Below are positions 1 to 6,028 of a stretch of 6,028 nt of DNA, piece after piece. The notes under the pieces were generated by a model, which was not told where the DNA came from, made no database searches, and worked only from the letters and a program-made list of their open reading frames with translations. Positions within the stretch are counted from its first letter, which is position 1. Every line of letters begins with the position of its first letter. The stretch is from NCBI GenBank assembly GCA_963169135.1, contig CAUJEQ010000182.1:1-6028 (forward strand), written 5' to 3'. Source of the DNA: Chloroflexota bacterium. Its GTDB lineage: Bacteria > Chloroflexota > Dehalococcoidia > Tepidiformales > Tepidiformaceae. Both the position numbers and the translations under genes were made by a program.

Positions 1-600
1 GTGGCCCGCCTGCTGCCGCGCTTCTACGACACGGGCGCGGGCCGCGTGCTCATCGATGGCGCGGACATCCGCGAGCTGCGGCTGAAGGAGCTGCGCCGGA
101 GCATCGGCATCGTGTTCGAGGATACGTTCCTGTTCTCGGACACCGTCCGCAACAACATCGCCTACGGCCGGATCGAGGCGACGGACGAGCAAATCGAGAA
201 GGCCGCGCGGCTGGCCCACGCCCACGAGTTCATCACGGGGCTCGCGGACGGGTACGACACCGTGGTCGGTGAGCAAGGGTTCTCGCTCAGCGGCGGCCAG
301 CGCCAGCGGCTCGCTATCGCGCGGGCGATCCTGATGGAGCCGCGCATCCTGATCCTCGACGACGCGACCTCGAGCGTGGACGCACGGATGGAAGAGGAGA
401 TCCGGTCGGCCTTGAAGGAAGTGATGGCCGGGCGGACGACGGTCATCATCTCGCACCGGCTTTCGACCATTTCGCTGGCCGACCAGGTGGTGCTGGTGGA
501 CGACGGGCGGGTAGCGGCGACGGGGACGCATGCCGACCTCATCGGGACCAGCCGGCGCTACCGCGAGGTGCTCGGGCAGCTGGAGGCGATGGCCTCATGA
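1..600 (+). CDS. ABC exporter half-transporter, ATP-binding domain (5' truncated by the window)
   Basis: This is the C-terminal part of a nucleotide-binding domain of a fused permease/ATPase exporter subunit. The window opens just after the Walker A lysine region, since the sequence reads ARLLPRFYDTGAG as it does directly after GKST. The GTG at base 1 is therefore probably an internal Val codon and not a start. Counting from base 1, a Q-loop-like segment VFEDTFLF has Glu40 in place of the usual Gln. A canonical LSGGQ signature lies at 96-100, Walker B ILILDD ends at 120-121, the D-loop SSVD follows, and the H-loop His is at 152. The residue after the Walker B Asp is Asp121 and not the catalytic Glu, which marks the degenerate partner of a heterodimeric exporter. 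The stop overlaps the next start (ATGA), so the two are translationally coupled subunits. The substrate cannot be told; drug or lipid export is usual for the family. The membrane domain lies outside the window. Confidence 0.95.
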   Translation: MARLLPRFYDTGAGRVLIDGADIRELRLKELRRSIGIVFEDTFLFSDTVRNNIAYGRIEATDEQIEKAARLAHAHEFITGLADGYDTVVGEQGFSLSGGQRQRLAIARAILMEPRILILDDATSSVDARMEEEIRSALKEVMAGRTTVIISHRLSTISLADQVVLVDDGRVAATGTHADLIGTSRRYREVLGQLEAMAS

Positions 601-2381
601 GCGACAACGTGACCGAACTGCCGGGCGAGGACGTGCAGGCGAACGGGCTCCGCGGCGCGGTGGGCATGCTGGCGCCGCGCTGGCGGGCGATCCTGGTGGC
701 GACGCTTTCGATCTGCCTGTTCACCGGGGCGAGCCTGGCCAAGCCGCTCGTCATCCAGTACGCGCTCGATAGCGGGGTCGCGGACCGCGACAAGGGTGCC
801 CTGGTGGTGGCCGGCGGGCTGTTCCTCGGGCTCATCTTCATCATTTACATTTTCCAGGCGGCGAGCACCTACCTGGTGAACCGCATCGGGCAGGACTTCC
901 TCCGCGAACTGCGCGTGCGGCTGTTCACCCACTACCAGCGGATGTCGCTCGCCTTCTTCGGCCGCGAGAACGCCGGCCGGCTCGTCGCGCGGATGACCTC
1001 GGACGTGGCGACCATCAACGACGTGTTGAACAACGGCTTCCTGATGGTGGTGCAGTCGACCCTGACGCTGCTGGGGGCGACGGTCATCCTGCTGGTGCTG
1101 AGCTGGAAGCTCTCGCTGGCGACGGCGATCATCCTGCCGCCGCTGATCATCGCGACGGCGATCTTCCGGGTATATTCGCGGCGGGCGTACGGCTCGGTGC
1201 GGGAGCGGATCGCGGACGTGCTGATCCACATGCAGGAGAGCTTCTCGGGGCTGCGGGTTGTGCAGGCGTTCGCGCGCGAGCAGCACAACATGGAGCGCTT
1301 CGGCTCGATCAACGAGCGCAACTACGAGGCGAACGTCAACACCGTCCGCATTTCGGCGATGTACTTCCCCGTGGTGGAGTGGCTGAGCGGCCTCGGCATC
1401 GGTGTCATCCTCTACTTCGGGGGGCGCCAGGTGGCCGGCGACGCGGTGACGGTCGGCACGGTGACGGCGTTCGTGTTCTACCTGGAGTTCATCTTCCAAC
1501 CGATCCAGAACCTTTCGCAGGTGTACGACATGGTGCAGAGCGCCGGCGCGGCACTGAACAAGATCTTCGGCGTGCTGGGGATCAAGCCGGACGTACCCGA
1601 GCCCGCCAAACCCGCGAAGGTCGAGGGGCACCTGCAAGGGCGGATCACGCTGGACGACGTCACCTTCGGGTACGACCCGGGGAGGCCTGTACTCTCGCAC
1701 ATCACGCTCGGCATCGAACCGGGGCAGCACGTGGTGCTCGTCGGGCCGACCGGCGCCGGGAAGTCGACGCTGGCCAAGCTGATGACGCGCTTCTACGACC
1801 CGACGGAGGGGACGGTGGCGATCGACGGGTACGACCTGCGGTCGCTGGCATCGAAGGACCTGCGCCGGAACGTGACGCTGGTCCCGCAGGAAGGTTTCCT
1901 CTTCACGGGGACCATCCGCGAGAACATTCTCTTCGGGCGGCCGGGCGCCAGCGATGCGGAGGTGGTTGCAGCCTGCGAGACGCTCGGCATCCACGACTTC
2001 ATCATGTCGCTGCCGAACGGCTACCAGACGCTGGTGAGCTTCCGCGGTTCGCGGCTTTCGGCCGGGGAGAAGCAACTCGTCTCGATCGCGCGGGCGTTCC
2101 TGGCAGACCCGCCGGTGCTGATCCTGGACGAGGCGACATCGAGCCTGGACCCGGCGACCGAGGAGCAGGTGGAGGAGGCATTGCGGCGGCTGCTGAAGGG
2201 GCGCACGAGTGTGGTCATCGCCCACCGGCTGAGCACGGCCGAGCACGCCGACCGGGTGCTGGTGGTGGACAGGGGGACCATTGTGGAGGACGGCCACCAC
2301 CGGGAGCTCCTGGCGCGAGGCGGTTACTACAGCGCGCTCTATCGCCAGTGGACGGCGGGTCGGGAAGTGCGGAGCGCGTAA
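597..2381 (+). CDS. ABC exporter half-transporter, fused permease and ATP-binding domains
   Basis: This is a complete 594-residue type IV (B-subfamily-like) ABC exporter subunit of normal length. The transmembrane domain spans about 28-310, with six hydrophobic segments near 28-50, 68-90, 147-168, 170-192, 255-276 and 285-305. The ATPase domain spans about 345-580: A-loop Tyr359, Walker A GPTGAGKST 383-391, Q-loop Gln431, signature LSAGE 487-491, Walker B VLILDE with Asp511 and Glu512, SSLD D-loop, and H-loop His543. The catalytic Glu is present, but the signature deviates from LSGGQ. Together with the upstream subunit this predicts a BmrCD/TM287-288-like heterodimer with one hydrolytic site. 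The ATG overlaps the preceding stop by 4 bases and has GGAGG at 582-586, ten bases upstream, which supports this start. It exports an unknown substrate across the cytoplasmic membrane. Family assignment is secure; the transported compound is not readable from the sequence. Confidence 0.97.
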   Translation: MSDNVTELPGEDVQANGLRGAVGMLAPRWRAILVATLSICLFTGASLAKPLVIQYALDSGVADRDKGALVVAGGLFLGLIFIIYIFQAASTYLVNRIGQDFLRELRVRLFTHYQRMSLAFFGRENAGRLVARMTSDVATINDVLNNGFLMVVQSTLTLLGATVILLVLSWKLSLATAIILPPLIIATAIFRVYSRRAYGSVRERIADVLIHMQESFSGLRVVQAFAREQHNMERFGSINERNYEANVNTVRISAMYFPVVEWLSGLGIGVILYFGGRQVAGDAVTVGTVTAFVFYLEFIFQPIQNLSQVYDMVQSAGAALNKIFGVLGIKPDVPEPAKPAKVEGHLQGRITLDDVTFGYDPGRPVLSHITLGIEPGQHVVLVGPTGAGKSTLAKLMTRFYDPTEGTVAIDGYDLRSLASKDLRRNVTLVPQEGFLFTGTIRENILFGRPGASDAEVVAACETLGIHDFIMSLPNGYQTLVSFRGSRLSAGEKQLVSIARAFLADPPVLILDEATSSLDPATEEQVEEALRRLLKGRTSVVIAHRLSTAEHADRVLVVDRGTIVEDGHHRELLARGGYYSALYRQWTAGREVRSA

Positions 2382-2385
2382 GGGG

Positions 2386-2937
2386 CTACTCTCGCCCGAA
2401 GAGCCGGTCCAGGTCGATGACCACGCCCGGGATGGCCGAGAGCGCGACCCGTCCGCCGGGGTAGACCGAGGAGGCATACGAGCCATCCGGCTGGCGGACC
2501 CAGGCGGTCAGCCGGGGTTCGTAGGGGTTGAGCAACCATACCTCGGCGTCGCCTCGGGCCTGATACGCAGCCAGCTTCGTGGTTACATCGTAGTCGCCGG
2601 TGGAGGGCGACCAGACTTCCGCGACGAACGGCAACGGCTCTGAGTAGGCCTCCAGGACGTCGCTGCGCCCGCGGAACTGCTCGACCAGCGCCGCCGAGAC
2701 GACGAACACATCCGGGATGAGGTAGCTCGGGCCAGACCGCAGCCGGCTCTGGTCACAGCGGACGTGGTACTCGCTATGGCTCACCTGCGACCGGATGGCG
2801 AACGCCAGCTCGAACGCGAGATCGTAGTGTTCCATGGTCATGGGGGGCTTCCGGCGCAGGTCGCCATCGACCAGCTCCCACCCGGCGGTGGGCTCTTCGA
2901 GAGCAACCTGTTCGTAGGTCTTTGTTGTGACTGCCAC
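2386..2937 (-). CDS. Uma2-family (DUF820) predicted endonuclease-like protein
   Basis: This 183-residue protein has the Uma2 family layout. An N-terminal WELVDGDL segment (20-27) is followed by a conserved-type His at 37, then IPDVFVV with Asp76, VAEVWSPST with Glu107, Lys121 in TTKLAAYQ, and EVWLLNP at 132-138. Asp76, Glu107 and Lys121 fit the PD-(D/E)xK nuclease-fold active site described for the family, so the catalytic residues look intact. The biological role of Uma2 proteins is poorly known, and a DNA target is only predicted. I chose the GTG at 2937 because GAGAGGA stands nine bases before it; a GTG at 2973 would add 12 residues (MEWCTLARGRIP) with no good ribosome site. It lies 42 bases downstream of dapB on the same strand, so it is probably cotranscribed. 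Its 3' end faces the exporter gene across 4 bases. No transposase or partner toxin/antitoxin gene is visible nearby. Confidence 0.88.
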   Translation of the reverse strand: MAVTTKTYEQVALEEPTAGWELVDGDLRRKPPMTMEHYDLAFELAFAIRSQVSHSEYHVRCDQSRLRSGPSYLIPDVFVVSAALVEQFRGRSDVLEAYSEPLPFVAEVWSPSTGDYDVTTKLAAYQARGDAEVWLLNPYEPRLTAWVRQPDGSYASSVYPGGRVALSAIPGVVIDLDRLFGRE

Positions 2938-2946
2938 CGGGATACG

Positions 2947-2953
2947 TCCTCTC
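2947..2953 (-). promoter_or_regulatory. Ribosome binding site of the Uma2-family gene
   Basis: Read on the minus strand this is GAGAGGA, nine bases before the GTG at 2937. It decides the start in favour of 2937 over the in-frame GTG at 2973, whose upstream bases are pyrimidine-interrupted and lie inside the dapB stop region. Confidence 0.6.
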
Positions 2954-2979
2954 GCAAGGGTACACCACTCCACTGCGGC

Positions 2980-3759
2980 TCAGTGCAGCCCGAACAGCTC
3001 GTCCAGGCCCACCACCAGCTTCTCCAGCTTCGTCACCTCGCGCGTGGCGGCGAGCACGCCGGGCATGAACGAATCGCGGCCGGTGGTGTCGTGGCGGATG
3101 CTGAGGGTCTGGCCGAGCCCGCCGAAGAGGACTTCCTGGTGGGCGACCAGCCCCTGGAGGCGCACGGAGTGGATGGCGATGCCACCGAGCTCGGCGCCGC
3201 GGGCACCGGGCAGTGGCTCGATCTCCGACTCGGGGTGGGTAAACGGGCGGCCGCGCGCGGCGAGCATGCCCTCGGCGGTTGTCTTGGCGGTGCCGCTGGG
3301 GGAATCGATCTTCTGGTCGTGGTGGAGTTCGATGATCTCTGCGAAGTCGAAGAAGCGGCTGGCCTGGCGGGCGAAGGCCATCATGAGGACGGCCCCGATG
3401 GCGAAGTTTGCCGCGACCACGGCGCCCGTGCGGCGGTCGGCGGCCTCGCGCTCGAGCCATGCCATGAACTCGGCGGTCAGCCCGGTGGTGCCGATCACGA
3501 GCCGGACGCCGCGCTGGAGGGCGGCCTCGGCCAGGCGAGGCGTCCAGTCGGCGTTCGTGAAGTCGATGACGACATCCGGCTTCAGGTCGTCGAAGCAGGC
3601 CCCGGCATCGTTGAACAGCGGGAGCCCATCGATGGCGCCGGGCGAGGCAAGGCCGTCGACGTAGGCGACGGGGGTCATGCCGGGTTCGGCAAGGACGGCG
3701 GCGGCAACCTGGCGGCCCATCCGGCCGGCGCCAGAAACGGCGATGCGAATGTCGGTCAT
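2980..3759 (-). CDS. dapB: 4-hydroxy-tetrahydrodipicolinate reductase
   Basis: DapB reduces 4-hydroxy-tetrahydrodipicolinate to tetrahydrodipicolinate with NAD(P)H in the cytosolic diaminopimelate/lysine pathway. The 259-residue product has the Rossmann motif GAGRMG at 10-15, DFT at 66-68, GTTG at 90-93, and AANFAIG at 116-122. The family active-site block ELHHDQKIDSPSGTA is at 144-158, with catalytic His146/His147, Lys150 and the substrate-binding SGTA. The C-terminal part has GLVAHQEV and SIRHDTTGRDSFMPGV, as in full-length enzymes, so the gene looks intact and functional. Length is normal for the shorter DapB type. The ATG at 3759 matches the usual N-terminus directly before the first beta strand, but it lacks a clear ribosome site. 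An in-frame ATG at 3810 would add MPRPTIDSANRSIDNHA and has a GGTGA four bases upstream. The gene is divergent from the kinase and is followed by the Uma2 gene. No other lysine gene is in the window. Confidence 0.97.
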   Translation of the reverse strand: MTDIRIAVSGAGRMGRQVAAAVLAEPGMTPVAYVDGLASPGAIDGLPLFNDAGACFDDLKPDVVIDFTNADWTPRLAEAALQRGVRLVIGTTGLTAEFMAWLEREAADRRTGAVVAANFAIGAVLMMAFARQASRFFDFAEIIELHHDQKIDSPSGTAKTTAEGMLAARGRPFTHPESEIEPLPGARGAELGGIAIHSVRLQGLVAHQEVLFGGLGQTLSIRHDTTGRDSFMPGVLAATREVTKLEKLVVGLDELFGLH

Positions 3760-3825
3760 GGCGTGATTGTCGATTGAACGGTTCGCGCTGTCGATGGTGG
3801 GGCGCGGCATAAGGTCACCCCGAAG

Positions 3826-3840
3826 CGTGTAATAAACACG
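3826..3840. repeat. AT-centred 15-bp inverted repeat in the divergent intergenic region
   Basis: CGTGT-AATAA-ACACG is a perfect 5-bp inverted repeat around an AT-only centre, the most AT-rich spot in a strongly GC-rich stretch. On the minus strand its centre reads TTTATTAC, which could serve as a -10 element for dapB about 70 bases before the ATG at 3759 and about 20 before the alternative ATG at 3810. I see no good -35 at 16-18 bases. It could be an operator, a promoter core or chance. Confidence 0.35.
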
Positions 3841-3930
3841 AAAGCATTGCTCTATTGCGCCTCTGGGCATTCCCCTATGGAACGCTGGCTGCTTTGCCCC
3901 GTAGGCTGCTGCAGGATCCAGGGCAGAGTG

Positions 3931-3950
3931 GCGGGCAGACCGACGCCCGC
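3931..3950 (+). repeat. GC-rich hairpin in the kinase 5' leader
   Basis: GCGGGC at 3931-3936 pairs perfectly with GCCCGC at 3945-3950 across an 8-base loop. The stem ends six bases before the AGGGGAGG ribosome site of the kinase gene and is not followed by a T-run, so it does not look like an intrinsic terminator. It could affect ribosome access in the leader, but a 6-bp GC stem can arise by chance in such GC-rich DNA. Confidence 0.3.
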
Positions 3951-3956
3951 ATCGCG

Positions 3957-3964
3957 AGGGGAGG
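3957..3964 (+). promoter_or_regulatory. Ribosome binding site of the sensor kinase gene
   Basis: AGGGGAGG lies four bases before the GTG at 3969. It is the only strong Shine-Dalgarno sequence near the 5' end of this reading frame, which stays open for more than 100 bases upstream, so it decides the start. The spacing is on the short side. Confidence 0.6.
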
Positions 3965-3968
3965 TTCG

Positions 3969-6028
3969 GTGGAGGACACGACCAACCCGGCTGAGCAGCC
4001 ACCGGCCGCGGGCACGCCCCCACCGGAAGTGTGGGCGGCGGCGCTCGGGGCGGGCGAAGGCAGGCTCGGCCTGGACGTCCTCGGTTCGCTGTTGCCGAAT
4101 ATTGTTGCGAGGCTCCCCGAGGCCCTGATGATCACGCGCCGGGACGGGACCATCGTCTTTGTGAACCCGGCCTTCGAGCAGATGACCGGATACGCCGAGG
4201 GCGACGTGGTAGGCGCCCAGCCGCGCCTCCTGCGGTCGGGGTGGCAGGGCCCCGCGTTCTACAAGGAGATGTGGGACACCATCCTTGGAGGCAAGGTGTT
4301 CCGGGGCGAGCTGGTGAACCGCCGCAAGGATGGGACGCTCTACATCGAGGCGATGAGCATCACGCCGATCGGCGACGGCCCGGATGGGCCTGAGTACTTC
4401 GCCTGCGTGGCCCAGGACGTTACCCAGAGCCGGCGCGCGCACGAGCGGCTGCGGTTGCTGGAGGCGGCAACCCGCGCCATCGGCGAGGCGAGCGACCTCC
4501 CGACCGCCTACGCGTCGGTCATCGAGCTCGTGTGCCAGTTAACCGGGTGGAGCTACGGCGAGGCGTGGGAGCTTCCCAGGACCGGGACGCTGCGCTGCGT
4601 GGCCTCCTGGTTCGCGGCGGACGACCTGCTCCAGGATTTCAACGCGGTCTCGCGGACGCTGAAGCTCCAGCCGGGTGTGGGCCTGCCCGGGCGCGTCTGG
4701 GTGGCGGCCCGGCCGGAGTGGAACGAGGATGTGACCGAGACCGGCGGCAACTTCGTGCGGGGCGAAGCGGCGCGGCGCGCGGGCCTGAAGGCCGGGTTCG
4801 GGGTGCCGATCGTCTCGGATGGCGAGGTGCTGGCGGTCCTGGCGTTCTTCGCGCGCTCGCGGCGCCAGGACGAGACGGAACTGGCCTCCCTGGTGTCCAC
4901 CCTCGGGACGAGCCTGGGGACGCTCGTCCGCCGGCGGCGGGCGGAGCAGGCGCTCACGCGCGAGCGAAACCGGCTCGAGGTGACCCTCCGATCCATCGCC
5001 GACGGGGTGATCACGACAGACCCCGAGGGGCTGGTGGAGCTGTTGAACCCGGTGGCCGAGGCACTCACCGGCTGGCCCGAGAGCGAGGCCCGTGGCCAGG
5101 GACTCCTCGATGTCTTCCATATCGTGAACGAGCACACGCGCGAGATCTGCGAAAACCCGGTTGACCGCGTCCTGGCATCGGGCCACGCAGTGGAACTGGC
5201 GAACCACACCGTGCTCATCGCGAGGCACGGGACGGAGCACGTCATCGGCGACAGCGCCGCCCCGATCCGCAGTGACTCCGGAGAGGTGACCGGCGTGGTG
5301 CTGGTCTTTCGCGATGAGACGGCGAACCGGAGCCTGGAGCGCGAGCTCCAACGGGCGAACAAGCTCGAGTCGCTCGGCGTGCTGGCGGGCGGCATCGCGC
5401 ACGACTTCAACAACGCGCTGACGGGCATCATCGCGCACATCGGCCTGGCGAAGCTCGACCTTCCCGGCGAGTCGGATACGCACCAGATGCTCACCGACGC
5501 GGAGCAAGCCTGCCGGCGGGCGACGAGCCTGACGCGCCAGCTGCTGACGTTCTCGCGCGGGGGCGTGCCGGTCCGGAAGCCGGTCGCGCCCGAACAGCTG
5601 GTCCGCGAGACGGCCACGTTCGCGGTGACGGGGTCGCCCTCGCTGTGCGCATTCGACTTCGAGCCGGGACTGGCGATGGCTGAGATTGACGAGGGCCAGG
5701 TGGGGCAGGTGATCCACAACCTGGTGCTCAATGCCAGCCAGGCGATGCCGGAGGGCGGCCTTATCACGGTGACCGCCAGGAACACGCAGGTGGGTCCGGA
5801 CGGTGAAGGCAGGGTTGCGATCGAGCCCGGACGGTACGTCCGCATCACCGTCCAGGACACCGGTCCGGGGATCCCAGCCGAATACGCCGACCGTCTGTTC
5901 GACCCGTACTTCACGACGAAGGAGCGAGGCAGCGGCCTCGGATTGGCGGTGGCCTATGCCATCGCTCAGAACCACGAAGGCGGCCTGACCGTCGAGTCGC
6001 GTCCGGGGCAGGGCGCCGCGTTCCATCT
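3969..6028 (+). CDS. Soluble PAS-GAF-PAS sensor histidine kinase (3' truncated by the window)
   Basis: The frame from the GTG at 3969 is open to the window edge: 686 codons plus two bases. After a Pro/Ala-rich leader (1-48) comes PAS1 at about 49-152 (NPAFEQMTGY, NRRKDGTLY). A GAF domain spans about 160-322, with GLPGRVW near 238 and GFGVPI near 280. PAS2 spans about 335-452 (IADGVITTDPEG, NPVAEALTGW). HisKA follows with His478 in GIAHDFNNALTG. The HATPase domain has Asn588 in the N-box, DTGPGIP from 630, LFDPYFTTK from 643 and GSGLGL 654-659. All residues needed for autophosphorylation are visible. No membrane segment is seen, so it should sense a cytoplasmic signal; the ligands of the PAS and GAF domains cannot be assigned. 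The HDFNN H-box is common in hybrid kinases, so a receiver domain may follow beyond 6028. No response regulator is in the window. The gene is divergent from dapB. The GTG start rests on the AGGGGAGG site. Confidence 0.95.
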   Translation, partial: MEDTTNPAEQPPAAGTPPPEVWAAALGAGEGRLGLDVLGSLLPNIVARLPEALMITRRDGTIVFVNPAFEQMTGYAEGDVVGAQPRLLRSGWQGPAFYKEMWDTILGGKVFRGELVNRRKDGTLYIEAMSITPIGDGPDGPEYFACVAQDVTQSRRAHERLRLLEAATRAIGEASDLPTAYASVIELVCQLTGWSYGEAWELPRTGTLRCVASWFAADDLLQDFNAVSRTLKLQPGVGLPGRVWVAARPEWNEDVTETGGNFVRGEAARRAGLKAGFGVPIVSDGEVLAVLAFFARSRRQDETELASLVSTLGTSLGTLVRRRRAEQALTRERNRLEVTLRSIADGVITTDPEGLVELLNPVAEALTGWPESEARGQGLLDVFHIVNEHTREICENPVDRVLASGHAVELANHTVLIARHGTEHVIGDSAAPIRSDSGEVTGVVLVFRDETANRSLERELQRANKLESLGVLAGGIAHDFNNALTGIIAHIGLAKLDLPGESDTHQMLTDAEQACRRATSLTRQLLTFSRGGVPVRKPVAPEQLVRETATFAVTGSPSLCAFDFEPGLAMAEIDEGQVGQVIHNLVLNASQAMPEGGLITVTARNTQVGPDGEGRVAIEPGRYVRITVQDTGPGIPAEYADRLFDPYFTTKERGSGLGLAVAYAIAQNHEGGLTVESRPGQGAAFH

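Noticed and set aside
1..3. GTG at base 1 as a gene start
   Set aside because: It falls just after the Walker A position of an ATPase domain, so it is an internal Val codon of a gene that starts before the window.
558..2486. A 642-codon open frame antisense to the second exporter gene
   Set aside because: The plus strand carries an unmistakable full-length ABC exporter here. The antisense translation is rich in Arg, His, Pro and Asp, with no recognisable domain, as expected for a shadow frame in GC-rich DNA.
2764..3777. A 337-codon plus-strand frame opposite dapB
   Set aside because: The minus strand encodes a complete DapB with its active-site motifs; the plus-strand product is Gly/Ala/Asp/Val-rich with no domain.
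3855..3881. Possible sigma70 promoter for the kinase (TTGCGC and TATGGA)
   Set aside because: The spacing is only 15 bases and both boxes match poorly, so I cannot support it as a promoter.
3852..4442. A 196-codon minus-strand frame across the kinase 5' end and the intergenic region
   Set aside because: It overlaps the PAS1 coding sequence, and its translation shows no domain or ribosome site.
4539..6026. Antisense open frames of 495 and 453 codons opposite the kinase
   Set aside because: They lie opposite conserved HisKA and HATPase motifs and give low-complexity Arg/Ser/Pro-rich or Arg/His/Asp-rich translations, so they are shadows of the kinase gene.
1..6028. Mobile element, CRISPR array, tRNA or toxin-antitoxin pair
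   Set aside because: I saw no transposase or integrase, regularly spaced repeats or paired small genes, and I recognised no tRNA-like segment. The Uma2 gene alone is not evidence of a mobile element.

Overview
This is a GC-rich, gene-dense bacterial window holding five protein genes and no RNA gene, insertion sequence or CRISPR array that I can see. The protein styles suggest a GC-rich Chloroflexota/Thermomicrobia-type or possibly actinobacterial-like bacterium: an ABC exporter pair with VFED and LDDATSSVD motifs, a Uma2-family protein, the short VRL-x-GLVAHQEV type of DapB, and a soluble PAS-GAF-PAS kinase with an HDFNN H-box. This placement is inference from motif style only and is not a firm assignment.

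Layout. Positions 1-2381 (+) carry the two half-transporters of one heterodimeric ABC exporter: the 3' end of the first (its start lies before the window) and the whole second, joined by an ATGA overlap. Their ATPase motifs are complementary. The first has a canonical LSGGQ but an Asp where the catalytic Glu should be; the second has the Glu but a degenerate LSAGE signature. This predicts one active and one degenerate nucleotide site in the dimer. Positions 2386-3759 (-) carry dapB (lysine/diaminopimelate biosynthesis) followed by a Uma2-family predicted nuclease, probably on one transcript. The Uma2 gene ends tail-to-tail only 4 bases from the end of the exporter gene.

Positions 3760-3968 are a divergent intergenic region that must hold the promoters for dapB (leftwards) and for a sensor kinase (rightwards). 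It contains an AT-rich 15-bp inverted repeat, a 7-bp direct repeat and a GC hairpin just ahead of the kinase ribosome binding site. Positions 3969-6028 (+) are a large GTG-started soluble histidine kinase (PAS, GAF, PAS, HisKA, HATPase). It runs off the right edge and may continue into a receiver domain.

The genes do not form one evident pathway: they are an exporter pair, a lysine-pathway enzyme with a small nuclease-like passenger, and a signalling protein. I found no convincing evidence of a previously undescribed system. The most interesting points are the asymmetric exporter ATPase sites, the tight convergent junction without a visible terminator, and the small elements in the dapB/kinase intergenic region.
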